Below are positions 34,679 to 43,364 of a DNA stretch of 64,000 nt, piece by piece. A model generated the notes under the pieces. It saw only the letters and a list, made by a program, of their open reading frames with translations, did no database searches and was not told the DNA's origin. How positions within the stretch are numbered: the stretch's first letter is position 1; the number at the start of each line of letters is the position of its first letter. The stretch is from an uncultured Steroidobacter sp. Lineage in GTDB: Bacteria > Pseudomonadota > Gammaproteobacteria > Steroidobacterales > Steroidobacteraceae. A program made the position numbers and the translations under genes. The stretch covers positions 62,001 to 126,000 of the forward strand of contig CALMII010000005.1 in NCBI GenBank assembly GCA_937864115.1, given 5' to 3'.

Positions 34679-36340
34679 ATGCAGCGATCCCTGCGCATCA
34701 GCCTTCGGGCACTCTGCGGTGCCCTGCTTGCCTTCGGCGCATCCGCGCAGACGGTCATTGTGCACAATGCCCGCGTCTACACGCCGGTCGGCGCGACGGT
34801 GCGTGAGTACGCCGGCATCGTGATCGAACGCGGCAAGGTGCAACGTCTGCTCGACTCCGGCGCGAACCTGCCGACCGGAACGGACATCGAACGCATCGAC
34901 GCCGGCGGCAGGACGATCCTTCCCGGACTCATCGATGCGCATGGTCATGTGCTCGGCCTCGGGCAGCTCAAGTTGCAGACCGATCTGCGCGGCAGCGAAT
35001 CCGTCGCTGCCGCCGTCGAGCGCGTTCGCCGGTTCGCGCTCGCCAACGCGGATGCGGGCTGGATCGTCGGTCACGGCTGGAATCAGGTGCTGTGGCCGGA
35101 CAAGCAGTTCCCGACGGCGAAAGATCTCGACGCAGTCGTGGCCGATCGGCCGATCGTGCTGTCGCGCGTCGATGGCCACGCCGTGTGGGTCAACACGCGT
35201 GCGTTGAAAATCGCAGGAATCACGCGCGCGACCGCCGATCCCCAGGGCGGCCAGATCGTGCGCGATGCGCGCGGCGAAGCCACGGGCGTGCTGGTGGATG
35301 CCGCCAGCGCGCTGGTGGAAAAACACATTCCGGCAGCGACGGACGCCCAACTGCAACGCGCACTGCATGCCGCGATGAACGACGTGGCCTCGCTCGGTCT
35401 CACCGGCGTTCATGACGCCGGCATTTCCGTTCGCGACTACCAGGCGTATCGCGCACTCGGCGCGTCGCAGCGATTGCCGATTCGCATCTACGCGATGCTG
35501 GCGGACAGCGAAGAAGCCCGCGCCACCCTGGCCGCCGGTCCGAAGCCGGCGGAATTCGACGACCGTCTGCAGATGCGCGCGGTGAAAGCGTGGGTCGACG
35601 GCGCACTCGGCAGCCGCGGCGCGACGATGCTGCAGGACTACAGCGACCAGCCGCATCATCGCGGACTCATGTTGTACACAGCGCCGCAGATCGCGACGCT
35701 CGCCGACCTCACCGCCGCCAGTGGCTGGCAGCTGAACATCCACGCGATCGGCGACGCCGGCAACCGGCTGGCGCTCGACACTTTCGAACATGAACTGACG
35801 GCGGTTCAACGCAGCGCGCTGCGTCCGCGCATCGAACATGCGCAGATCATCGCGCTCGAAGACATCCCGCGCTTCGCGAAACTCGGTGTCATCGCCTCGA
35901 TCCAGCCGACGCACGCGACCTCCGACATGAACATGGCCGAAGACCGTGTCGGCCCGCAGCGCATTCAGGGCGCCTACGCCTGGCGCACGCTGCTGAACGC
36001 AGGTGCGCGGCTGGCAGGCGGCAGCGACTTCCCGGTGGAACTGCCGAATCCGTTTCTCGGCCTGTACGCCGCGGTCACGCGGCAGGATCGCGACGGCCAA
36101 CCGCCGGGCGGCTGGTACGGCAACCAGAAACTCACGCGCGAGGAAGCGCTGCGCCTGTTCACCATCGACGCCGCCTATGCGAGCTTCATGGAAGATCGCG
36201 TGGGCTCGCTCGAACCCGGCAAGTGGGCCGATTTCATCCTCATCGACCGCGACTACTTCAAGGTGCCGGAGAGCGAGATCGACGACATCCAGGTGAAAGC
36301 TACCTATGTCGCGGGTGTGCGCCTGTGGGGCCGGCTTTAG
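34679..36340 (+). CDS. Exported YtcJ-type amidohydrolase
   Basis: A 553-residue metal-dependent hydrolase. The signal peptide is at about 1-24 (ALCGALLAFGASAQ). GRTILPGLIDAHGHVLGLG gives the HxH metal ligands. Other blocks are GHGWNQVLWPD, LSRVDGHAVWVNTRAL, KAWVDGALGSRGA, LNIHAIGDAGNRL, IEHAQII and LAGGSDFPVE. AGGA precedes ATG 34679. The last residues LWGRL and the TAG stop are encoded by a family A repeat (36322-36380), whose CTTCAG has become CTTTAG. The physiological substrate is unknown. Confidence 0.9.
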   Translation: MQRSLRISLRALCGALLAFGASAQTVIVHNARVYTPVGATVREYAGIVIERGKVQRLLDSGANLPTGTDIERIDAGGRTILPGLIDAHGHVLGLGQLKLQTDLRGSESVAAAVERVRRFALANADAGWIVGHGWNQVLWPDKQFPTAKDLDAVVADRPIVLSRVDGHAVWVNTRALKIAGITRATADPQGGQIVRDARGEATGVLVDAASALVEKHIPAATDAQLQRALHAAMNDVASLGLTGVHDAGISVRDYQAYRALGASQRLPIRIYAMLADSEEARATLAAGPKPAEFDDRLQMRAVKAWVDGALGSRGATMLQDYSDQPHHRGLMLYTAPQIATLADLTAASGWQLNIHAIGDAGNRLALDTFEHELTAVQRSALRPRIEHAQIIALEDIPRFAKLGVIASIQPTHATSDMNMAEDRVGPQRIQGAYAWRTLLNAGARLAGGSDFPVELPNPFLGLYAAVTRQDRDGQPPGGWYGNQKLTREEALRLFTIDAAYASFMEDRVGSLEPGKWADFILIDRDYFKVPESEIDDIQVKATYVAGVRLWGRL

Positions 36341-36380
36341 CCGGCCTGATTCAGCAGCCGGCTGAAGCCGGCCCCACAGG
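36322..36380. repeat. Inverted pair of family A palindromes that ends the amidohydrolase gene
   Basis: CTGTGGGGCCGGCTTTAGCC runs through the end of the amidohydrolase frame, and the TTTAG variation supplies its stop. A second A core in the opposite orientation ends GGCCCCACAGG. Together they can fold into one long hairpin that may serve as the terminator before the copper operon. Confidence 0.88.
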
Positions 36381-36446
36381 GGAAAAGACCAACATCAATC
36401 CCCCGCTCTGGCCCGAATCCGCGATCCGTCGTAGCATCACCCGGCA

Positions 36447-36812
36447 ATGAACCGTCGCTTCCTCGCCCTGCTGCTGGCTTTCTGCGTCGCGCTGCAATCG
36501 CTGGTGCCGACCATCGCGAGCGCGCAGGCGACGGCTGCACCCGCGGTCGCGCACTGCGGCGAGTCCGCGCAACACATGAATCATGACGGCCTCGTTCCGC
36601 AAGATTCGCAGCAGGATTCGCGGTCGTGCCCGCACTGCGATCATGCCGGTCCATCACATGCCGGTTGCGCGAGTCACTGCGTCGCGGCGGTCGCTCTCCT
36701 TCCCGTTCCAGTCGCGATTGCGCTGGTTTCCGGTGCGATGCGCTTCGACGCGATCGCGCTGCCGGCGCTGACCCGCTTCGACATTCCGCCCACGCCGCCT
36801 CCCATCGCCTGA
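36447..36812 (+). CDS. Small exported His/Cys-rich protein (DUF2946-like)
   Basis: A 121-residue protein with a signal peptide (about 1-26, [19 protein letters not shown]). The His/Cys-rich middle contains [25 protein letters not shown] and CASHC, followed by a hydrophobic stretch [18 protein letters not shown] and a proline-rich tail. Similar small DUF2946-type proteins often precede copper-resistance genes. The metal-binding composition and the position before a copper ATPase support a periplasmic copper-binding role, which is inferred. Confidence 0.75.
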   Translation: MNRRFLALLLAFCVALQSLVPTIASAQATAAPAVAHCGESAQHMNHDGLVPQDSQQDSRSCPHCDHAGPSHAGCASHCVAAVALLPVPVAIALVSGAMRFDAIALPALTRFDIPPTPPPIA

Positions 36813-36924
36813 CCGTCGCGTCAGTCGTGCACGCTTGCGGGCGTGCGATTCGTCCCCAGCATCTGAAGATGACCCGTCATCGCGACGGGCGTCGGCGCGG
36901 CTTCATGGGCATGGCAGGCAGATC

Positions 36925-39294
36925 ATGAATCACTCTTCTCATCACGGCGGCAGCTGCTGTTCGCAGCACGCCGCATCGGCTGCGAAAGATCCGGTATGCG
37001 GCATGACGGTGTCGCCGGATTCGCCGCACGTCGCGCAACACGCAGGCGTGGAGTACCGCTTCTGCTGTGCCGGTTGCCGCCAGAAATTCATTGCCGATCC
37101 GGCGCGCTACCTGCAGCCGACACCGCTCGAACACGCGCCGCAGTCTGCACACGCATCGGACATCTACACCTGTCCGATGCATCCGGAAATCCGGCAGCAG
37201 GGTCCGGGCTCGTGCCCGATCTGCGGCATGGCGCTCGAACCGCTCGTCGCGAGCACCGTCGAGCAGGACAACCCGGAACTGGCGGACATGACGCGACGCC
37301 TGTGGATCTCGCTGCTGTTCACGGTGCCGCTGTTCGCCATCGCGATGGGGCACATGATTCCGGCCTTCGCGCACACATTGAACTTCCCGGGTCGCGTCTG
37401 GGTGGAGTTCGCACTCGCCCTGCCCGTCTGCACCTGGGCCGCATGGCCGTTCTACGAGCGTGCGATCGCCTCGCTGCGCCACCGCAGCCCCAACATGTTC
37501 ACGCTGATCGGGCTGGGCGTGGCGGTGAGCTTCGTCTACAGCATCATCGCCGCCGTCGCGCCTGCGATCTTTCCGCCGTCGGCACGCGGCGAACACGGTC
37601 AGGTCGACGTGTACTTCGAGGCCGCTGCCGTGATCGTGACGCTGATCCTGCTGGGCCAGGTGCTGGAACTGCGCGCCCGCGGCCGCACCAGCGCCGCGAT
37701 CCGCGAACTGATGAAGCTCGCACCGGCCACCGCGCGCCGCATCGCTGCGGACGGACACGAGTCGGACGTTCCGCTCGAACACGTCGCCGTCGGCGACCGG
37801 CTGCGAGTACGTCCCGGCGAGAAGATTCCCGTGGACGGTATCGTCCTCGAAGGTTCGAGCACGGTCGACGAATCCATGATCACCGGCGAACCGGTGCCCG
37901 TCGCCAAGCGCTCTGGCGCGGCACTGGTCGGCGCGACCATGAACGGCACCGGCACGCTGGTCATGCGCGCGGAAAAAGTCGGCGCGGATACGCTGCTGGC
38001 GCGCATCGTCGCGCTGGTGGCCGATGCGCAGCGCAGCCGCGCACCGATCCAGAAGCTCGCCGATGTCGTCGCCGGCTGGTTCGTGCCCATCGTCATTGCC
38101 ATCGCGGCCATCGCGTTCATCGCGTGGTGGTGGCTGGGTCCGCCGCCGCAACTGAGTCATGCCATCGTCAACGCCGTCGCCGTGCTGATCATCGCGTGTC
38201 CGTGCGCGCTCGGACTCGCCACGCCGATCTCGATCATGGTGGCGACGGCCCGCGGCGCGCAGGCCGGCGTGCTGTTCCGCAACGCCGAAGCCATCGAAGT
38301 CATGCGCTCGGTCGACACGCTGGTCGTCGACAAGACGGGCACGCTGACCCAGGGCCGGCCCGCGCTCGTGAGCCTCGCGACGCCGGACGATGCCGCTGCC
38401 GCCAGCGGCGAATGGACACGCGCCCAGCGTGAACTGCTGCAGATGGCGGCGAGCCTGGAGCGCGGCAGCGAGCATCCGCTGGCGAGTGCGATCGTCGAAG
38501 GCGCTGCCAGGGCCGGTATCGATACGCAAGCCGTCGAGCACTTCGAGTCCGTCACGGGACAGGGCGTCACCGGCCGGATCGCGGGACGAACCGTTGCCCT
38601 CGGCAATCGCGCACTCATGTCGAGCGTCGGCGCCGACGTCGAGGCATGGCAGCAGCGCATCGATCCGCTGCGTGCGGCGGGACAGACCGTGATGTTTCTC
38701 GCGGTCGACGGCCGGCTCGCCGGCATCCTCGGCGTCGCCGATCCGCTCAAATCGGATAGCGCGCACGCCATCGAATCGCTGCGACGCGAAGGCCTGTCGG
38801 TCGTGATGATGACGGGCGACAACGCAATCACCGCGCACGCCATCGCCTCGCAACTCGGCATCGACAGCGTGCTCGCCGAAGTGCAGCCGCAGGACAAGGC
38901 CGCCCGCGTGCGCGAACTGCAGGCCGAAGGTCGCATCGTGGCCATGGCCGGCGACGGCATCAACGACGCGCCGGCGCTCGCGCAGGCGCAGGTCGGCATC
39001 GCGATGGGCACCGGCACCGACGTCGCCATGGAAAGCGCGGGCGTCACGCTGGTCAAGGGCGATCTCACGGGCATCGTGCGGGCGCGGGCGCTGTCGCGCC
39101 AGACCATGAAGAACATCCGCCAGAACCTGTTCTTCGCGTTCGTCTACAACGCGGCCGGCGTTCCCATCGCCGCCGGCGTGCTGTATCCGCACTTCGGCCT
39201 GCTGCTGAGTCCGATGCTCGCCGCGGCGGCGATGAGCTTCAGTTCCGTTTCCGTCATCGCCAATGCGCTGCGCCTGCGGCGCGCGGCCCTGTAG
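36925..39294 (+). CDS. Copper-translocating P-type ATPase (YHS/HMBD type)
   Basis: A 789-residue P1B ATPase. The N-terminus has a YHS metal-binding domain (about 20-70, [14 protein letters not shown] and [12 protein letters not shown]) and a heavy-metal-binding domain (about 80-112, YTCPMHPEI and [10 protein letters not shown]). The transmembrane CPC motif [13 protein letters not shown] is at about 425-427, the phosphorylation site DKTGTLTQG at about 469, the actuator motif is MITGEPVPV and the hinge is [13 protein letters not shown]. These fit copper or silver export. ATG 36925 is preceded by GGCAGG. It is the core of a four-gene copper operon. copA is also used for the oxidase here, so no symbol is given. 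Confidence 0.95.
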   Translation: MNHSSHHGGSCCSQHAASAAKDPVCGMTVSPDSPHVAQHAGVEYRFCCAGCRQKFIADPARYLQPTPLEHAPQSAHASDIYTCPMHPEIRQQGPGSCPICGMALEPLVASTVEQDNPELADMTRRLWISLLFTVPLFAIAMGHMIPAFAHTLNFPGRVWVEFALALPVCTWAAWPFYERAIASLRHRSPNMFTLIGLGVAVSFVYSIIAAVAPAIFPPSARGEHGQVDVYFEAAAVIVTLILLGQVLELRARGRTSAAIRELMKLAPATARRIAADGHESDVPLEHVAVGDRLRVRPGEKIPVDGIVLEGSSTVDESMITGEPVPVAKRSGAALVGATMNGTGTLVMRAEKVGADTLLARIVALVADAQRSRAPIQKLADVVAGWFVPIVIAIAAIAFIAWWWLGPPPQLSHAIVNAVAVLIIACPCALGLATPISIMVATARGAQAGVLFRNAEAIEVMRSVDTLVVDKTGTLTQGRPALVSLATPDDAAAASGEWTRAQRELLQMAASLERGSEHPLASAIVEGAARAGIDTQAVEHFESVTGQGVTGRIAGRTVALGNRALMSSVGADVEAWQQRIDPLRAAGQTVMFLAVDGRLAGILGVADPLKSDSAHAIESLRREGLSVVMMTGDNAITAHAIASQLGIDSVLAEVQPQDKAARVRELQAEGRIVAMAGDGINDAPALAQAQVGIAMGTGTDVAMESAGVTLVKGDLTGIVRARALSRQTMKNIRQNLFFAFVYNAAGVPIAAGVLYPHFGLLLSPMLAAAAMSFSSVSVIANALRLRRAAL

Positions 39295-39305
39295 AGATCG
39301 TGCCG

Positions 39306-40985
39306 ATGCACTCACGTCGCAGATTCGTTCAGGGACTCGCCGCCGGCGGCGCACTCATTGCGCTGCCCGGCCGCGCACTCTTCGCTGCCGCTCCCACGGT
39401 GCTGTCGGGTACGCAGTTCGATCTGGAAATCGCCGAGCTTCCCGTCAACTTCACCGGCGCGCCGCGCATTGCCACCGTCGTGAATGGCCAGTTGCCCGCG
39501 CCGCAGCTGCGCTGGCGCGAAGGCGAGACCGTCACCATTCGTGTCACCAATCGACTGCGCGAACGTACCTCGATTCACTGGCACGGGTTGATCGTGCCGG
39601 CCGACATGGATGGCGTACCCGGCATCAGCTTCCACGGCATCGCACCGGGCGAGACGTTCACGTACCGCTTTCGCGTGAACCAGTCGGGCACGTACTGGTA
39701 TCACGCGCACTCGCGCTTCCAGGAACAGACGGGACTCTACGGTTCCATCGTGGTCGAGCCGCGCGACGCCGCACGGCATGCAGCCGATCGCGAACACGTG
39801 CTGCTGCTGTCGGACTGGACCGATACCGATCCGGAAGCGATCTATCGCCGGCTCAAGATCCACGCCGGCTACTACAACTTCGGCAAGCGGACCACGGGCG
39901 ACTTCCTCGCCGACATCAACCGCAAGGGCTGGCAGGCCGCGACCAGCGAGGCCGCGATGTGGGGCCGGATGCGCATGGATCGCACCGATCTCGCCGACGT
40001 CTCCGGCTATGCCTACACCTACCTGCTCAACGGCATCACGCCTGCCGGCAACTGGACCGGCACCTTCCGTCGCCACGAGCGCGTGCGCCTGCGCATCATC
40101 AACGGCGCGTCCATGACGTTCTTCGATCTGCGCATTCCGGGATTGAAGATGACGGTAGTTTCCGCCGACGGACAGGACGTCGATCCCGTCAGCGTCGATG
40201 AATTCCGCATCAGCCCGGCAGAGACCTACGACGTGATCGTCACGCCGCACGACGATCGCGCCTACACGATCTTCGCGCAGGCGATGGATCGTTCCGGCCA
40301 TGCACGCGGCACGCTGGCCCCCGCCGCGGGAATGCAGGCGGAGATTCCGCCGCTCGATGCGCGAGCGGATCTCGACATGAGCGACATGGGGCACGGCGCG
40401 CATGACACGACCGATCATGCTGCACATGCCGGACATGCGATGCCCGGTGTGCCGCAGCACGCAGCCGCAGAGTTCGGACCGGGCGTCGACATGCGTGTCG
40501 ATGCGCCGCTGAACCGGCTCGACGATCCCGGCGTCGGACTGCGCGACAACGGACGCCGCGTACTGACCTATGCCGACCTGCACACGCTCGGCGGGCCGAT
40601 CGACGCGCGTGCGCCGGGCCGCGAGATCGAACTGCACCTGACCGGCCACATGGAACGCTTCCTCTGGTCGTTCAACGGCCAGAAATTCTCGGAAGCCGAG
40701 CCGCTGCGTTTCCGGCACGGCGAGCGGCTGCGCATCGTGCTCATCAACGACACCATGATGAATCACCCGATCCACCTGCACGGCATGTGGAGCGAAGTGG
40801 AATCGCCGCATGGCGAATTCCAGGTGCGCAAGCACACGGTCACGGTGCAGCCGGCGCAGCGCGTGAGCTATCTGGTGACGGCCGATGCGCTCGGACGCTG
40901 GGCCTATCACTGCCACCTGCTCTATCACATGGAGGCGGGGATGTTCAGAGAGGTGGTCGTGGCGCATGAGGGAGCGGAAGCATGA
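39306..40985 (+). CDS. copA: Multicopper oxidase, copper-resistance protein CopA
   Basis: A 559-residue oxidase with a twin-arginine signal (SRRRFVQGLAAGGALIALPG). Cupredoxin domains carry the copper ligands: SIHWHG, YWYHAHSRFQEQ, HPIHLHGMW and the C-terminal HCHLLYHMEAGM. A Met/His-rich stretch (DMGHGAHDTTDHAAHAGHAM) is typical of PcoA/CopA. It oxidises or sequesters Cu(I) in the periplasm. The GTG at 39300 and the ATG at 39306 are both possible starts, 6 and 12 bases after the ATPase stop. It overlaps copB by 4 bases (ATGA). Confidence 0.96.
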   Translation: MHSRRRFVQGLAAGGALIALPGRALFAAAPTVLSGTQFDLEIAELPVNFTGAPRIATVVNGQLPAPQLRWREGETVTIRVTNRLRERTSIHWHGLIVPADMDGVPGISFHGIAPGETFTYRFRVNQSGTYWYHAHSRFQEQTGLYGSIVVEPRDAARHAADREHVLLLSDWTDTDPEAIYRRLKIHAGYYNFGKRTTGDFLADINRKGWQAATSEAAMWGRMRMDRTDLADVSGYAYTYLLNGITPAGNWTGTFRRHERVRLRIINGASMTFFDLRIPGLKMTVVSADGQDVDPVSVDEFRISPAETYDVIVTPHDDRAYTIFAQAMDRSGHARGTLAPAAGMQAEIPPLDARADLDMSDMGHGAHDTTDHAAHAGHAMPGVPQHAAAEFGPGVDMRVDAPLNRLDDPGVGLRDNGRRVLTYADLHTLGGPIDARAPGREIELHLTGHMERFLWSFNGQKFSEAEPLRFRHGERLRIVLINDTMMNHPIHLHGMWSEVESPHGEFQVRKHTVTVQPAQRVSYLVTADALGRWAYHCHLLYHMEAGMFREVVVAHEGAEA

Positions 40986-41881
40986 AAGAGAATGGCCGCA
41001 AAAAGGCGCAGAAAACACAAGGGTCGGAAACGGAGCTGGAACGCATTCTTTCTTTTCTTCCATTTATGCGTGCTTTGCGCCTTTTCGCGGCCATTCTCCT
41101 GTCCCTGCCCGCCCTCACCCGCACCGCCCACGGACAGGAGCACCATCATCACGAACCCGCAGCACCCGCACCGGCAACGACCTCCGCACACGTTCCGCCC
41201 GATCCGCCTTCGCATCTCATGGGCCCGATGTCGCCCGCCGAGATGGCGGAGATCATGGCGATGGACGACGCCGCGCGTTTCGGCAGCATCGCCATCGACC
41301 GGCTCGAATGGCGCGAAGGCAACGACGCCATCGGCTGGGAAGGCAGCGCCTGGTACGGCGGCGACAGCAACAAACTGATGCTCAAGTCCGAAGGCGACTG
41401 GATCGACGGCGGCGCGGACCACACACGCACCGAACTGCTGTGGGACCGCGTCGTCGCGCGCTGGTGGAGTGTCCAGGCCGGCGTGCGTCACGACGCGGGC
41501 GAAGGTCCGTCGCGGAACTGGGCGGCGATCGGCGTGGAAGGACTGGCGCCTTACTGGATCGACATGGAGATGACGTTCTACGTGGGCGACGCGGGACGCA
41601 CGGCGCTGCGTTTCGAGGGCAGTCACGACATGCGCCTGACGCAGCGGCTGATCCTGCAGCCGCAGCTCGAATTCAATCTCTACGGCAAGGACGACGTCGA
41701 CCGCGGACTCGGCTCCGGCCTGTCCGATCTCGAAGCCGGCCTGCGATTGCGCTACGAGATCCGTCGCGAGTTCGCACCCTATGCCGGCGCGCACTGGAAG
41801 CAGCGCTTCGGCACGACGGCAGATCTCGCGGCGGAAGACAGCGAGGTGGAGTTCGTCGCGGGCCTGCGGGTGTGGTTCTGA
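40982..41881 (+). CDS. copB: Outer-membrane copper-resistance protein CopB
   Basis: A 271- to 299-residue CopB/PcoB. The mature part has a His-rich start (QEHHHHEP), a Met/Pro-rich stretch (MGPMSPAEMAEIMAMD) and a beta-barrel beginning DRLEWREGNDAIGWEGSAWY, ending in the C-terminal Phe of LRVWF. The frame begins at ATG 40982 (ATGA with copA), but the first 28 residues (KENGRKKAQ...) come from the left arm of a family D inverted repeat. ATG 41066 starts a good signal peptide, RALRLFAAILLSLPALTRT, whose first half is encoded by the right arm. ATG 41066 is the more likely functional start. Confidence 0.92.
   Translation: MKENGRKKAQKTQGSETELERILSFLPFMRALRLFAAILLSLPALTRTAHGQEHHHHEPAAPAPATTSAHVPPDPPSHLMGPMSPAEMAEIMAMDDAARFGSIAIDRLEWREGNDAIGWEGSAWYGGDSNKLMLKSEGDWIDGGADHTRTELLWDRVVARWWSVQAGVRHDAGEGPSRNWAAIGVEGLAPYWIDMEMTFYVGDAGRTALRFEGSHDMRLTQRLILQPQLEFNLYGKDDVDRGLGSGLSDLEAGLRLRYEIRREFAPYAGAHWKQRFGTTADLAAEDSEVEFVAGLRVWF
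40988..41098. repeat. Family D inverted repeat inside the 5' end of copB
   Basis: The left arm GAGAATGGCCGCAAAAAGGC (from 40988) and the right arm, whose reverse complement begins GAGAATGGCCGCGAAAAGGC (ending at 41098), enclose about 47 bases. Arm length is about 31 bp with a few mismatches. A related pair lies at 57224-57328. No transposase is present. The element lies between the copA stop and the CopB body, and its right arm encodes the signal-peptide start. Confidence 0.85.
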
Positions 41882-41903
41882 ACGATCCGGATTCGCCTCT
41901 GAA

Positions 41904-42007
41904 CCCCTCCTCCGCGCAGCGGGGGAGGGTTAGGGTGGGGGCTTCTTACTGTGGGGCCGGCTTGAGCCGGCCTCTTTTCAGAAGTCAGGCTGAAGCCTGA
42001 CCTACAG
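41904..42007. repeat. Family C palindrome followed by an A-B pair after copB
   Basis: CCCCTCCTCCGCGCAGCGGG and AGGGTTAGGGTGGGG (family C) are followed by CTGTGGGG, an A core with one change (CTTGAGCC in place of CTTCAGCC), a short spacer, an intact B core and CCTACAG. It sits directly after copB and would be a fitting 3' boundary of the copper operon. Confidence 0.87.
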
Positions 42008-42080
42008 AAACCCCCGTCCTGGCTTGCCACACAACCATCCGGCCATGAACAATCCGCGCATCCGTCGCGGAGAACTCTTC

Positions 42081-43145
42081 ATGCCCTCCAAGCGCAAAGC
42101 CGGTCGCCGCAGCGTTCGCAAATCCCCCGCCACCCAGCAACGCAGCCACGCGCGCAATGCGGTGCTGACCAAGCGCAAGCGCCCCGCACGCACCACGCCG
42201 GGACTGCGCGGCCTCTATCCCGCCATCGAGCCCTACAACACCGGCTATCTGCGCGTCTCCGACGAACACGAGATCTACTACGAGGAATGCGGCAATCCGA
42301 AGGGCAAGCCGGCGGTGTTCGTCCACGGCGGTCCCGGCGCAGGGTGCGACAAGCGTGCTCGCAGCTTCTTCGATCCCGATGCCTATCGCATCATCCTCTT
42401 CGATCAGCGCGGCTGCGGACGCAGCAAGCCGCGTGCGAGCCTCGTCGACAACACTACCTGGCATCTCGTCGCCGACATGGAAAAGCTGCGCACGACACTC
42501 GGCATCGAGCAGTGGCTGGTCTTCGGCGGTTCGTGGGGTTCGACGCTCGGGCTCGCCTATGCGCAGACGCATCCCGAGCGCGTGTCCGGAATCGTCCTGC
42601 GCGGCATCTTCATGCTCACCCGGTTCGAACTGAAATGGTTCTACCAGGAAGGCGCCAGCGCGATCTTTCCGGATCACTGGGAAAACTACGTGAAGGCGAT
42701 TCCGCCGGCCGAACGCGGCGACATGATCCAGGCGTTCTACAAGCGCCTGATCAGCGACGATCGCGCGGTGCGCGTCAGCGCCGCACGCGCCTGGTCCGTC
42801 TGGGAAGCCGCCACCAGCTATCTGCACATCAACGAAGACAACGTCAGCAAATGGGGCGAGGAGGATTTCGCGATTTCGGTGGCGCGCATCGAGTGCCACT
42901 ACTTCGTCAATCGCGGCTTCCTGGAGACCGAGGATCAGTTGCTGCGCAATGTCTCGCGCATCCGGCACATCCCCGCGGTGATCGTGCAGGGTCGCTACGA
43001 CGTCGTCTGCCCGATGCAGACGGCCTGGGCGCTGCATCGTGCCTGGCCGGAGGCGGAGTTCCACATCAGCCCGGATTCGGGGCACTCTGCATTCGAGGCC
43101 GGCAACACGCACGCCCTCGTAGCGGCGACTGACCGGTTCAGGTGA
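42081..43145 (+). CDS. pip: Proline iminopeptidase
   Basis: A 354-residue alpha/beta hydrolase of peptidase family S33 that removes N-terminal proline. Conserved blocks are LYPAIEPYNTGYLRVSD, VFVHGGPGAG, LFDQRGCGRSKP, the nucleophile elbow VFGGSWGSTLGLAYAQ, GRYDVVCPM (acid) and PDSGHSA (His). ATG 42081 has GGAG 9 bases upstream. It gives a lysine/arginine-rich N-terminal extension of about 45 residues (PSKRKAGRRSVRKSPA) that canonical Pip lacks. The 3' end abuts the large family E hairpin. Confidence 0.94.
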   Translation: MPSKRKAGRRSVRKSPATQQRSHARNAVLTKRKRPARTTPGLRGLYPAIEPYNTGYLRVSDEHEIYYEECGNPKGKPAVFVHGGPGAGCDKRARSFFDPDAYRIILFDQRGCGRSKPRASLVDNTTWHLVADMEKLRTTLGIEQWLVFGGSWGSTLGLAYAQTHPERVSGIVLRGIFMLTRFELKWFYQEGASAIFPDHWENYVKAIPPAERGDMIQAFYKRLISDDRAVRVSAARAWSVWEAATSYLHINEDNVSKWGEEDFAISVARIECHYFVNRGFLETEDQLLRNVSRIRHIPAVIVQGRYDVVCPMQTAWALHRAWPEAEFHISPDSGHSAFEAGNTHALVAATDRFR

Positions 43146-43153
43146 AGAGAAGA

Positions 43154-43357
43154 GAAGGTTTCACACGGAGATCACGGAGGACACGGAGGTAGAGAAGAAG
43201 AATTTCCACGGGGGGAAGAATGGGGACACGGGGAACACGGGGTTCGGAACAGAAAAATCCTTTCTTGCCCCCGTGCTCCCCGTGTCCCCATTCTTCCCCC
43301 GTGGAAATTCCTTGATCTCTGACTCCGTGGCCTCCGTGATCTCCGTGTGAAACCTTC
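43154..43357. repeat. Family E long near-perfect inverted repeat (204 bp)
   Basis: The outer left arm (43154-43188, starting GAAGGTTTCACACGGAGATC) and outer right arm (43323-43357) match at 34 of 35 positions. An inner pair (about 43199-43242 and 43268-43311), starting AATTTCCACGGGGGGAAGAA, is nearly identical too. The whole 204-bp block can form one giant hairpin. It fills the gap between the convergent pip and histidine-kinase genes. Confidence 0.93.
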
Positions 43358-43364
43358 TTCCTCC

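Noticed and set aside
36877-39354. 825-residue open frame on the minus strand
   Set aside because: It is the antisense shadow of the copper ATPase. Its translation is rich in His, Arg and Asp with no family motif, while the plus-strand frame has every P-type ATPase motif.
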